Below, piece by piece: positions 52,798-61,647 of a stretch of DNA of 64,000 nt. Within the stretch, counting starts at the first letter, position 1. Each line of letters begins with the position of its first letter. The stretch is from Planctomycetota bacterium (GTDB lineage Bacteria > Planctomycetota > B15-G4), in the NCBI GenBank assembly GCA_020638905.1, contig JACKHP010000021.1:1-64000 (forward strand), given 5' to 3'. The translations under genes and the position numbers were made by a program. Below the pieces are notes generated by a model. The model saw only the letters and a program-made list of their open reading frames with translations, was not told the DNA's origin and ran no database searches.

Positions 52798-53493
52798 ATG
52801 CGTCCCACGATCCGACTCGCGTTCACGATCGCCCTCGCCGTGCTGCCCGTGGCCGCCTGCGGCGGTGGCCCGCAGGACGACGGTCACGACGAGCTCGACC
52901 CGGCGATCGCGATGCTCGACGCCTTCGCCGCGACGCAGAACATCGGTCCGGTCAAGGCCGCCGGCGGACAGTGGCGCACGAACCTCGCCAAGCCGCCGCA
53001 GGCCGAGTTCACCCCGGGCACCGACTACTTCTGGAACCTCGAGACGAGCGAGGGACCGATCAAGATCAAGTTCATGCCGCAGGTCGCACCGATGCACGTG
53101 AGCAGCGCGATCTACCTCACGCGCCTGGGCTTCTACGACGGGCTCACCTTCCACCGCAACGTGCGCGGCTTCATGGCGCAGGGCGGGTGCCCCCGCGGAG
53201 ACGGCACGGGGAACCCCGGGTACAAGTTCGCCGGCGAGTTCGACCCCGACGTGCGCCACGACCGGCGCGGCCTGCTCAGCACGGCGAACAGCGGTCCCGG
53301 CACCGATTCGTGCCAGTTCTTCCTGACCTACGGTCCGAGCCCGAGCCTCAACGGCAAGTACACGATCTACGGCGAGATCGTCGAGGGCATGGACACGCTC
53401 GACAAGATCGAGGCCAAGGGCACGCCGAAGGACGGCATGAAGCCCGGCAAGGTCACCATCGACCGGGCCACGATCAGCGTCGCGAAGAGCTGA
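52798..53493 (+). CDS. Cyclophilin-type peptidyl-prolyl isomerase, lipoprotein
   Basis: The 231-residue protein has a lipoprotein signal with lipobox VAAC (about residue 20). A cyclophilin domain follows: IKIKFMPQVAPMHVSSAIYLTRLGFYDGLTFHRNVRGFMAQGG has the catalytic Arg of FHR, then CQFFLTYGPSPSLNGKYTIYGEIVEGMD. It would fold proteins in the periplasm or at the outer membrane. GGAGA lies 7 nt before the ATG; TATCCT at 52742 may be the -10 box. Its neighbour is a paralogue without a signal, so the pair covers two compartments. Confidence 0.92.
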   Translation: MRPTIRLAFTIALAVLPVAACGGGPQDDGHDELDPAIAMLDAFAATQNIGPVKAAGGQWRTNLAKPPQAEFTPGTDYFWNLETSEGPIKIKFMPQVAPMHVSSAIYLTRLGFYDGLTFHRNVRGFMAQGGCPRGDGTGNPGYKFAGEFDPDVRHDRRGLLSTANSGPGTDSCQFFLTYGPSPSLNGKYTIYGEIVEGMDTLDKIEAKGTPKDGMKPGKVTIDRATISVAKS

Positions 53494-53500
53494 CCCGCGC

Positions 53501-53526
53501 GACGCGCGCCGAGCGCGGCGCGTGTC
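53501..53526 (+). terminator. Hairpin after the lipoprotein cyclophilin gene
   Basis: 11-nt arms GACGCGCGCCG and CGGCGCGTGTC with one mismatch and loop AGCG, 8 nt past the stop. Confidence 0.5.
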
Positions 53527-53614
53527 GCACCCGCCGCGTGACGCTCGCGCCCCACCTTCAGTTTCCATCGGCGCGTCGTCGCGACGGCGCGCGTCCCCTG
53601 ACGAGAGGTAGACC

Positions 53615-54214
<600 letters not shown>

Positions 54215-54219
54215 GCGCG

Positions 54220-54242
54220 GGCGTCGGGCGGCTCCCGACGCC
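54220..54242 (+). terminator. Hairpin after the cytoplasmic cyclophilin gene
   Basis: Perfect 9-bp stem GGCGTCGGG/CCCGACGCC with loop CGGCT, 5 nt past the stop. Confidence 0.65.
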
Positions 54243-54267
54243 ACGCTGGACGCGCACCTCGGGCTGC

Positions 54268-54273
54268 TAGACT
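54268..54273 (+). promoter_or_regulatory. Possible -10 box TAGACT
   Basis: Lies 52 nt before the ATG at 54326, just after the preceding terminator. Confidence 0.3.
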
Positions 54274-54325
54274 TCGCCCTTCCCCGCGGGGTCGGGGCGC
54301 CGATCGGCGCCCGAGGAGGTCTCCC

Positions 54326-56044
54326 ATGTCATCCGTCCGCACGCGCGCGTCCGCGTTCCTGCTGTCCCTCGCCTGCCTCGCGTCCGCCGCGTCGGCCGGC
54401 ACGTCGATCGAGAAGACCTTCCGTGCCGCCGCGAAGGCCGCGCAGAAGGCCGTGCGCGCCGAGGTGAAGGCCTCGCTCGCGACGGCGAAGGCGTCGCTGA
54501 CCGACGCGTTCGTCACGTTCGAGGACGACGAGGAGATCATCCCCGCGCTCGAGTCGGCCACCGGCGCGGTGGCGATCGCGGCGGCCGCCAACGCGACGGC
54601 GGCGCGCACCGCGGCGACCACGCTCTCCGCCGACGGCGCGACGCTGCTGCTCGACTTCGCGGGACAGGTCCCGGCCGACTTCCTCGACGGCGGCCGCGGG
54701 ACGTGGGACCAGTTCAAGACCCGCACCGAGACCACGCTCGCGAAGGCCGACGCCCAGCTCGCCAAGCGCTACTCGCGCTTCGTACGCGCCGTGACGAAGC
54801 TCGCCCTGAAGAGCGGCTACGATCCCGACGTGCGCTACGAGGTGCGCGGGCACGACGACCTGCTGCGCGACGTCGTCGGTCCCGTGCTGACGGGCGGCGG
54901 ACCGCCCCTGGCGGCCTTGACCCAGCGTGCGCAGATCGTCGTCGACGCGCGCTTCCTCACCGTCGACGACGACCTGATCACCACGATCGGCGTCGACTTC
55001 CGCGGCGTGGGCGACGCGGTCCTCGACGTGACCGATGCCGACGGCAACACCGCTTCGATCTCGGGTCTCGACGCCGACGGGTTCGGCACGCTGCGCGCGA
55101 CGCTGCAGCTCACGTCGGGCGTGGCCGGTCCCGTCACCACGGTGCTGACCGACGGCGACGAGAGCGAGCTCGATGTCGTGCGCGGCAGCGCGCCCACGCG
55201 CGCCGAGGCATCCAAGGACCTGCTCAAGGACTTCCGCGCCAGCCTCAAGCAGGAGTTCTCGTTCGGGAAGAAGCAGCTCGCCCAGGACAGCAAGGCCCTG
55301 GCGCAGAGCCTCGCGCAGGTGAAGAAGGCCCGTGCCGCGGGCGATCAGACCACGGCCGAGGCGGTCCAGGCCGGCATCGCGGCGTATCGCCAGCAGCTCG
55401 GCACCGACTGCTTCTGGATGGACGAGGTGCGCCAGAATCCCGTCGACGGCGTGTCCCAGGCGATCTCGGACGCCGCGGGCGGCGACGTCGACGTGCCCGC
55501 GCGCTTCATGCCCGACGGCGCCGGTGAGGACACCCGGTTCATCGCGGCGCTCGACAAGGCCATCTCGAAGGCGGTGACGAAGCGCGGGCGGCTCTTCGAT
55601 TCGTTCCTGAAGGCCGTCGGCAAGCAGGCCGAGAAGGACGGCGAGACGTTCGCGTCGAGCCTCGTGCTCCAGCCCTACCGGCGGCTGCCCGCGCCCGTGA
55701 TCGACGTGAACGCCGGCGTCACCGCGATCAAGTCCGACCCGCAGACCCTCGTGGGTGCGGTCGTGCGCATCGAGGGCGAGGGGACGGACATCCTCGGTCT
55801 CTTCGCCGGCATCGCCAAGGACGGCCTGCTGTCCTCGACCGACAGCTACCTCGAGGAATCGCAAGGCGACCTGTTCGCGCCGGAGAACGTGGTCGAGGTC
55901 TCGGGCGCGTTCAAGAGCACCTTCCCGTCGCTGGCCGACGTGCCCGTGCTGGGCTGGCTGTTCCACACCACGAACAACCTGCGCGAGCGCGACGACGTGA
56001 TCGTGCTCGTGACGCCGACGGTGATCCAGGCCGTCGAGATGTGA
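54326..56044 (+). CDS. Exported protein with split secretin-like motifs
   Basis: The 572-residue protein has a signal peptide (about 1-24), an Ala/Lys-rich helical N-terminus, and at about 203-230 QIVVDARFLTVDDDLITTIGV, like the N3/secretin junction of GspD/PilQ. Its last 45 residues, including FPSLADVPVLGWLFHTTN and DDVIVLVTPTVI, match the end of secretin domains (DIPVLGxLF...LLIxLTPxII). Between the two blocks lie about 300 residues, largely helical (FRASLKQEFSFGKKQLAQD), rather than the usual beta-barrel. It could be a secretin derivative that lost or altered the channel. Strong GGAGG precedes the ATG. Confidence 0.8.
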   Translation: MSSVRTRASAFLLSLACLASAASAGTSIEKTFRAAAKAAQKAVRAEVKASLATAKASLTDAFVTFEDDEEIIPALESATGAVAIAAAANATAARTAATTLSADGATLLLDFAGQVPADFLDGGRGTWDQFKTRTETTLAKADAQLAKRYSRFVRAVTKLALKSGYDPDVRYEVRGHDDLLRDVVGPVLTGGGPPLAALTQRAQIVVDARFLTVDDDLITTIGVDFRGVGDAVLDVTDADGNTASISGLDADGFGTLRATLQLTSGVAGPVTTVLTDGDESELDVVRGSAPTRAEASKDLLKDFRASLKQEFSFGKKQLAQDSKALAQSLAQVKKARAAGDQTTAEAVQAGIAAYRQQLGTDCFWMDEVRQNPVDGVSQAISDAAGGDVDVPARFMPDGAGEDTRFIAALDKAISKAVTKRGRLFDSFLKAVGKQAEKDGETFASSLVLQPYRRLPAPVIDVNAGVTAIKSDPQTLVGAVVRIEGEGTDILGLFAGIAKDGLLSSTDSYLEESQGDLFAPENVVEVSGAFKSTFPSLADVPVLGWLFHTTNNLRERDDVIVLVTPTVIQAVEM

Positions 56045-56046
56045 CG

Positions 56047-56066
56047 GCGCCGCGTCCGCGCGGCGC
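56047..56066 (+). terminator. Hairpin after the secretin-motif gene
   Basis: Perfect 8-bp stem GCGCCGCG/CGCGGCGC with loop TCCG, directly after the stop. Confidence 0.45.
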
Positions 56067-56149
56067 GGGACGGTCACCGTCTCGCCCACGACGGACGGCG
56101 GTCTCGTGGCGCTTCGCCGACGCCACACCACGGCGCGCGCGATCGCCGG

Positions 56150-56155
56150 TAGGAT
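56150..56155 (+). promoter_or_regulatory. Possible -10 box TAGGAT
   Basis: Lies 51 nt before the ATG at 56207. Confidence 0.3.
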
Positions 56156-56206
56156 CGCGGACCCAGGGCGCGGAGGCCCCGCGCCCGTCCACCGGAGGAG
56201 GAATCC

Positions 56207-56656
56207 ATGCGCAAGCTGCTCATGCTCGGTGCCGTGCTGCTGGCCTGCTTCGTCGTCGTGCCCCACGTCGACGCCCACCCGTTCTGCTACGACCAGACCG
56301 ACAAGCTGATCGTGAAGCTCAAGAAGGTCGACCTCACCACCGAGCAGCTCAAGGACGTCTTCCAGTACCAGAAGGAACAGCGCGCCCTGATCGCCGCCTG
56401 CCACGAGGACGGCCGCGGGTGCGCGGTGCACGAGAAGGCCGAGCTCGACTTCCAGAAGCGCTCGATCGGCGTGCTCACCGACGACCAGTTCCAGAAGTTC
56501 GCCGGACGCGAGCGCACCGAAGAAGAACAGCTCCGCTACGACAACTACCTGCTGAAGAAGGAGGTCGAGCGGCTGAACGCCGAGCTGGCCGCCATGAAGC
56601 AGCAGATGGCCGAGATCAAGGCCGCCCTCGTGCAGCAGAAGGTCGGCACGCGCTGA
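56207..56656 (+). CDS. Small exported coiled-coil protein
   Basis: The 149-residue protein has a signal peptide (about 1-23, ending VDAH). Three Cys are in the mature part (FCYDQ, AACHED, GCAVHE), followed by a C-terminal coiled coil (about 105-145, NYLLKKEVERLNAELAAMKQ). The layout with helical hairpins and a heptad tail resembles periplasmic Spy/CpxP-like or EF-like helical proteins, but no family is certain. A near-ideal GGAGGAGG precedes the ATG, suggesting high expression. Confidence 0.82.
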   Translation: MRKLLMLGAVLLACFVVVPHVDAHPFCYDQTDKLIVKLKKVDLTTEQLKDVFQYQKEQRALIAACHEDGRGCAVHEKAELDFQKRSIGVLTDDQFQKFAGRERTEEEQLRYDNYLLKKEVERLNAELAAMKQQMAEIKAALVQQKVGTR

Positions 56657-56733
56657 GTCGCGCGCAGACCGCTTCCGCCGTACGGACGAGCGCGACGTCG
56701 GGACGACCCCCGGCGCCGCGCTCGTCGTCTTCG

Positions 56734-58269
56734 GTGCCGCCGGCACGCGCGACGCGGCTGCTGCTCGCCCTCGCGCTCGCGCTGCCCGGTGCGTCCGGCG
56801 CGGCCTGCGCCCAGGACGCGGCACCGCCGACGCCCGACGGCGAACGCGTCGCCTCGGCGCGCGCGACGGGTGACTCCGCGATCGCCGCGGCCCCCGCCGT
56901 CCCCGCCCTCGACGCGCCCGCCGCGACGTCCGACGGCGTCCCGGCGCCGGTCGACCTGTTCGAGGCGGCGCTCGAGCTCGCCCGGCGCGACCATCCCGAG
57001 CTCGACGCCGACGCGGCGCGGACGCACCTCGCACGGCTCGTCGCGCTGTGGCGCGCGCGCGTCGGCGACGATCCCTCGCCCGCGGTGCGCGCGCGGGCGT
57101 TCGCCGACGTCCTGTTCGTCGACGAGCGGTTCGTGGCCGTCGACGCGGTGGACGACCCCGAGGCGCTGCACGTCGACAGCGTGCTGCGCGAGCGACGCGG
57201 CTACTGCCTCTCGCTGGCCGTGGTCGCGCTCTCGATGGCGCAGCGCCTCGACGAACCGCTCTTCGCCGTGGCGCTCCCGAACCACGTGCTCGTGCGCTGG
57301 GACGACGGCAGCACGCGCATCGCGCTCGAGCTGCTGCGAGGCGGCGAGGTCGTCTCCGACGACGCGCTGCGCGACTCGCTCGGCGGACTCTGGCGCGCCG
57401 ACTCGTTCTACCTGCGCGACCTCCGCCCGCGCGAGGTCGCCGCGCTGCTCGTCCACAACCGCGGCTTCACCGAGCTCGCGCGCGGCGACCTCGACGCCGC
57501 CGAGGCCGACCTGCGGCGCGCCGTGCGCGAGCTGCCCGAGCTGCCCGAGGCGCACCGCAACCTGGGCGTCCTGCTGGGCGAACGCCGACGCTTCGACGAG
57601 GCCATCGCCGAGTGCTCGCGCGCGCTGCAGCTCTTCCCCGGCGACCTGGACGCGCTGCTCAACCTCGCGCTCTGCGAGCACGCGTCCGGCGACGCGGCGG
57701 CCGCGCTCGACGACCTCGACGTGCTGCTGCTGCTCGACCCGTCCCACGCCCGGGGACGCGAACTCGAGCTCGCGTGGCGCGCGGGCGCCGCCGGCGCGGC
57801 GCGTCCCCTCGACGACCCGCCGGACGGCCTGCGTCCCGGGTTGCGCGGCACGTACTTCGCGGGCACGGCCTTCGAGCGCGAGCGCCGCACCCAGGTCGAC
57901 GCCGACCTCGACTTCGACTGGAAGCGCGACGCGCCCGCGCCGGGCGTCCCCGCCGATCGCTTCTCCGCGCGCTGGACGGGCTGGCTGCGCGTCCCCACCA
58001 CCGCGACGTACACCTTCTTCGTCGTGGCCAACGACGGCGTGCGCATCCGCGTCGGCGACGCGTCGGTCGTCGACCACTGGCAGGACGCCGGCTACACGAG
58101 CTGGACCGGCGCCGGCGACGCGCACCTCGTGGCGGGCTTCCACCCGATCACGGTCGAGTTCTACGACGAGAGCGACAACGCGCGCCTCGTCGTGCTGCTC
58201 GGCGCCGACGACCGCGAGCGTCCCCTGCCGCTGCGCGAACTCCTGTTCCACGAGGACGGGAAGCGCTGA
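56734..58269 (+). CDS. Exported transglutaminase-like - TPR - PA14 protein
   Basis: The 511-residue protein has a signal sequence (about 5-25, ending ACAQD) and a SirB1/transglutaminase-like domain (about 100-245: VLRERRGYCLSLAVVAL with Cys, LPNHVLVRWDDG with His). Two or three TPRs (about 245-350: AEADLRRAVRELPELPEAHRNLGVLL, FDEAIAECSRALQLFPGD) follow, then a PA14 domain (about 365-505: GLRGTYFAGTAFE, FSARWTGWLRVPTTATYTFF, DDGVRIRVGD). PA14 often binds carbohydrate. The start is uncertain; GTG at 56734 is the first good start after the preceding gene and lacks a clear ribosome-binding site. Confidence 0.78.
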   Translation: MPPARATRLLLALALALPGASGAACAQDAAPPTPDGERVASARATGDSAIAAAPAVPALDAPAATSDGVPAPVDLFEAALELARRDHPELDADAARTHLARLVALWRARVGDDPSPAVRARAFADVLFVDERFVAVDAVDDPEALHVDSVLRERRGYCLSLAVVALSMAQRLDEPLFAVALPNHVLVRWDDGSTRIALELLRGGEVVSDDALRDSLGGLWRADSFYLRDLRPREVAALLVHNRGFTELARGDLDAAEADLRRAVRELPELPEAHRNLGVLLGERRRFDEAIAECSRALQLFPGDLDALLNLALCEHASGDAAAALDDLDVLLLLDPSHARGRELELAWRAGAAGAARPLDDPPDGLRPGLRGTYFAGTAFERERRTQVDADLDFDWKRDAPAPGVPADRFSARWTGWLRVPTTATYTFFVVANDGVRIRVGDASVVDHWQDAGYTSWTGAGDAHLVAGFHPITVEFYDESDNARLVVLLGADDRERPLPLRELLFHEDGKR

Positions 58270-58301
58270 GCCCTCGGCGATCGCAACGCCTGCTCGGACC
58301 C

Positions 58302-58931
58302 TCAGTGCGCGGGCCGTGACCCACCGGGGTCGAGACCCGCGGCACGCAGCCGGTGCTCAAGCTCGGCCACGCGCGCCCGCAGCTCCGTCACCACCGGTGC
58401 CACCTCGTCGGCCCGCACCCGCCTGGGGATGTGCTGCGGGCAGTTCACGTCCCAGGCTTCGAGCGTGAACACGATGGCCCGCTCGACCGCCGCCGGGTAG
58501 GCGGGATCGCGCAGGCGCTCGAGCAGCGCAGGGTCGTCGTCCACGACGCGCGCGCTGCCCCACAGCTTGATCCGCCGCGCGTGCTCGTGATCGAGGAGGA
58601 ACAGGAAGGCGCGCGGGTTCTCGGACAGGTTGCCGACGCTGATGTACTGCCGGTTGCCGCCGAAGTCGGCGAACGCCAGGCGCCGCTCGTCGAGCACGCG
58701 CAGGAAGCCGCGCGGCCCGCCGCGATGCTGCACATAGGGGCGTCCCGCGGCGCTCGCCGTGGCGAGGAAGAACGCGTCGAGCCCGGCCACGAACTCGGCC
58801 AGCTCGGGCGTGATCGCGGTCGCCCAGCCGCGGCCCCGCTCGAGGCGCGCGTACTGGTCACGCGACCCGTGGGCGTCCTGCACGGCCTTGACCGCCGGGG
58901 TGAAGGCGACGTCACTGGGACTGCGAGCCAC
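58302..58931 (-). CDS. Pyridoxamine 5'-phosphate oxidase-like FMN-binding protein
   Basis: The 209-residue protein matches the PPOX-class split-barrel flavoproteins: [75 protein letters not shown] and [15 protein letters not shown]. Such proteins bind FMN or F420 and reduce or oxidise small molecules; the WDVNCPQHI tail is typical of one subgroup. The GTG at 58931 has GGAG 8-9 nt upstream. It diverges from the aquaporin gene. Confidence 0.88.
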   Translation of the reverse strand: MARSPSDVAFTPAVKAVQDAHGSRDQYARLERGRGWATAITPELAEFVAGLDAFFLATASAAGRPYVQHRGGPRGFLRVLDERRLAFADFGGNRQYISVGNLSENPRAFLFLLDHEHARRIKLWGSARVVDDDPALLERLRDPAYPAAVERAIVFTLEAWDVNCPQHIPRRVRADEVAPVVTELRARVAELEHRLRAAGLDPGGSRPAH

Positions 58932-59150
58932 GGCTGGGACTCCGGAGATCGTGGGGGCGTGCGACGGGGCGGCCGGCGCGGCGCGCTGCGATGCGGCGCA
59001 CCGCCGCGAGGTGTCGGCGCGAGCTCGACGGCGCGCCGAGGTGCCGCGGACTCCACCGGACCGAGTGCGACGCACTCGTACCGACCCTGCGCCGTTGCTA
59101 GTGTCTCGTCCGTCCGAGGGCAATGTGGCCCTCGCGGAGAGATGCGACGA

Positions 59151-59846
59151 ATGCGCAAGTACGCGGCGGAGTTCCTGGGGACGTTCTGGTTGGTGCTCGG
59201 GGGATGCGGGAGCGCGGTGCTGGCCGCGGCCTTCCCCGGACTCGGCATCGGCTTCGCGGGCGTGGCGCTCGCGTTCGGTCTGACCGTGCTCACGATGGCC
59301 TACGCCATCGGGCACATCTCGGGCTGCCACCTGAATCCTGCCGTGTCGGTCGGCCTGTGGGCCGGCGGACGCTTTCCCGCGTCGCAGCTCGTGCCGTACG
59401 TCGTGGCGCAGGTGCTCGGCGCCGTCGCCGCGGGCGGCGTGCTGTACGTGATCGCCAGCGGCAAGGCCGGCTTCGCGCCGGGAGGCTTCGCGTCCAACGG
59501 CTTCGGCGAGCACTCGCCGGGCGGCTACTCGATGCAGGCCGCGCTGGTGTGCGAGATCGTGATGACCGCGATGTTCCTGGTGATCATCCTGGGCGCGACC
59601 GACGCGCGCGCACCGGCCGGCTTCGCGCCCATCGCCATCGGCCTCGGACTCACGCTGATCCACCTCGTGAGCATCCCGGTCACGAACACGTCGGTGAACC
59701 CGGCGCGCAGCACGGGCGTGGCGCTCTTCGCCGACGGCTGGGCGCTGCAGCAGCTCTGGCTGTTCTGGGTCGCGCCGCTCGTCGGCGGCGTGCTCGGCGC
59801 GCTCGCGTACCGCTCGGTGGCCGGCGACGGACGCGCGCCGACGTGA
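59151..59846 (+). CDS. aqpZ: Aquaporin Z
   Basis: The 231-residue protein has six TM segments and both pore motifs: [11 protein letters not shown] and SVNPARSTG, with [20 protein letters not shown] at the N-terminus. These mark a water-selective AqpZ-type channel; the Arg after the second NPA and the small aromatic positions fit. The ATG at 59151 has GGAG 11 nt upstream; an ATG 9 nt earlier is also possible. TAGTGT at 59099-59104 may be a -10 box. The stop overlaps the next start (GTGA). Confidence 0.95.
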   Translation: MRKYAAEFLGTFWLVLGGCGSAVLAAAFPGLGIGFAGVALAFGLTVLTMAYAIGHISGCHLNPAVSVGLWAGGRFPASQLVPYVVAQVLGAVAAGGVLYVIASGKAGFAPGGFASNGFGEHSPGGYSMQAALVCEIVMTAMFLVIILGATDARAPAGFAPIAIGLGLTLIHLVSIPVTNTSVNPARSTGVALFADGWALQQLWLFWVAPLVGGVLGALAYRSVAGDGRAPT

Positions 59847-60286
59847 CCGCGGAGCCCGCGCCGGACGTCCGCATGCTCTCGGCGACACCCGTGCTGCCGG
59901 CGAGCGACCTGGCGCGCAGCGTCGCGTTCTGGCGCGACCTGCTCGGCTTCGACGTCCTGCACCACGCGGACGGCTACGCGGTGCTGCGGCGCGGGGCCGC
60001 GGGCGTGCATCTGTGGGAGGCGTCCGACGAGAGCTGGCGCGGACGCGCGGGCGACCGTCCCGTGGTGTCCGGCGCCGAGTCGTTCCTCGCGGGGACGGCG
60101 AGCTGCCGCGTGCAGGTGAGCGGCGTCGACGCGCTCTTCGCCGCGCTGCAGCCGCGCGGCATCGTCCACCCGGACGCGCCGTTGCGCGACCAGTGGTGGG
60201 GATCGCGCGAGTTCGGCGTGCGCGACCCGGACGGCAACCTGGTGACCTTCTACGAGGCGCGCGAGGCGGGTCCGCGTCCCGAGTGA
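59843..60286 (+). CDS. VOC-family (bleomycin-resistance/glyoxalase-like) protein
   Basis: The 147-residue protein is one VOC module: [60 protein letters not shown] and [18 protein letters not shown]. The conserved metal-binding Glu near the end and the FxVRDPDGN motif are intact. GTG at 59843 overlaps the aquaporin stop by 4 bp, so it is translated from the same mRNA; an operon of water channel and VOC protein has no obvious logic. Confidence 0.88.
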   Translation: MTAEPAPDVRMLSATPVLPASDLARSVAFWRDLLGFDVLHHADGYAVLRRGAAGVHLWEASDESWRGRAGDRPVVSGAESFLAGTASCRVQVSGVDALFAALQPRGIVHPDAPLRDQWWGSREFGVRDPDGNLVTFYEAREAGPRPE

Positions 60287-60374
60287 CGCGCGGCGCGAGG
60301 GACGTCGCGCAGGGCACGCGTGCGGCGCCCCGATGCACGCTCCGCCGACGACCTCGCGCACCCCGCGTCGGGCG

Positions 60375-61502
60375 TCAGTCGGCGACGTCCAGCCGCAGCT
60401 CGAAGAGCTCGAGGTCGGCGCTCGCCGCGCCGAGCGCGCACGGGACGCCCGGCGGGACGAGCACGCTGTCGCGTCCCGCGAGGCGCAGCGCGTCGCCGTC
60501 GGCGCGCACGAGCTCGACCGATCCCCCGAGCACGTGCAGGAAGCGGTAGCCCGCGTCGGGACGCGGCGCGCGCATCGGCTGCGCGTCGCCGCCCGCATGC
60601 GCGTCGGGACCCGCGCGCGCGGCGCGCAGCACGCGCACGCCCGCTACGCCGCCGGTCGCGGCGGCGACGCCCGTGTCGCGACAGGCGAGCCCCGTCTCCG
60701 CGCACACGTCCCACGTCGCGTCGGACGCGATGCTGCGCACGAAGCGTTGTCCGCCGAAGTCACGCGCCGGACGCAGCACGCGCGTGGGCAGCTCGAGCCC
60801 GTGGTCGAAGTGCGTGTCGTGCTCGGCCGGGCAGGCGCACTCGAGCACCTCGAGTCCCGGCGAGCTCTCGAGCACGCGGTGCCGGATGCCCGGCGGCTGC
60901 AGCACGAGGTCGCCCGGCTCGAGCACGAACGGCTCGCCCTGGTCTTCGTAGACCACGCGCACCCAGCCCTGGACGCAGAAGATCGTCTGCGCGCGCACGG
61001 CGTGGAAGTGCACGCGGTCGGGCACCGGCCCGCCGTCGGGCACCTGGATGCGCGAGGCGATGAAGCGTCCGCCCGCGCGTCCGGGGACGAGATCGCGGTA
61101 GCGCATGCCGGCGCGTCCCGCGACCCAGCGCCCGGGTGCGTCGCCGCGATCGACGACGATCTCGCGCGACGGCGCTCCCGGGGACGACGCGCGCGCGACC
61201 TCGCCGAACTCGATGCGCGTCCCGTTCGGCGCGCGCAGTTCGCGCGGCGAGTCGTGCGACGCGCCGAGCGGGTCGACCGGCAGGTGCAGCGTGGCCGGCG
61301 GATCGTGCGCGTCGCGGCGCAGGCGCAGTTGCAGGCCGTGTCCCGAGAGGTCGGCCGCGCGCGGGTCGTCGGCCGGCGAGATGCGGTCGAGCCGGAAGCC
61401 GAGCCGCTCGACGAAGAACGTGATCGTCGGCGCCAGCTCGGCGCACGGCAGCACCACGCTCGCGTCGGGCAGTTCGTCGTCGGACAGCTCGTCGGGCGGC
61501 AT
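60375..61502 (-). CDS. VOC - double-cupin fusion protein
   Basis: The 375-residue protein begins with a VOC-like half (about 12-110: SVVLPCAELAPTITFFVERLGFRLDRI, LQLRLRRDAHD). Two cupins follow. The first (about 150-235) has VHFHAVRAQTIFCVQGWVRVVYE and EPGDLVLQPPGIRHRVLESSP with metal-type His residues. The second (about 290-370) is degenerate (FLHVLGGSVELV, VLVPPGVPCALG), with fewer ligands. Such bicupins act as dioxygenases, isomerases or sugar-binding sensors. The three-part fusion is unusual. The start is the ATG at 61502. Confidence 0.82.
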   Translation of the reverse strand: MPPDELSDDELPDASVVLPCAELAPTITFFVERLGFRLDRISPADDPRAADLSGHGLQLRLRRDAHDPPATLHLPVDPLGASHDSPRELRAPNGTRIEFGEVARASSPGAPSREIVVDRGDAPGRWVAGRAGMRYRDLVPGRAGGRFIASRIQVPDGGPVPDRVHFHAVRAQTIFCVQGWVRVVYEDQGEPFVLEPGDLVLQPPGIRHRVLESSPGLEVLECACPAEHDTHFDHGLELPTRVLRPARDFGGQRFVRSIASDATWDVCAETGLACRDTGVAAATGGVAGVRVLRAARAGPDAHAGGDAQPMRAPRPDAGYRFLHVLGGSVELVRADGDALRLAGRDSVLVPPGVPCALGAASADLELFELRLDVAD

Positions 61503-61615
61503 GGCGCGAGTCTACAGGACGGCATCCCCGGCGCGGCACGGCCCGTCGTCGATACGGCCGGACGGCGACGCGAACACGCGTGCGCCGGACGGACGCGGGC
61601 GCCGCGACGATGCGG

Positions 61616-61621
61616 TAGGCT
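61616..61621 (+). promoter_or_regulatory. Possible -10 box TAGGCT
   Basis: Lies 26 nt before the ATG at 61648. The same hexamer precedes the DUF2911 gene. Confidence 0.3.
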
Positions 61622-61647
61622 GGGCGCCCTCTCCCTGGGAGTCCGTC

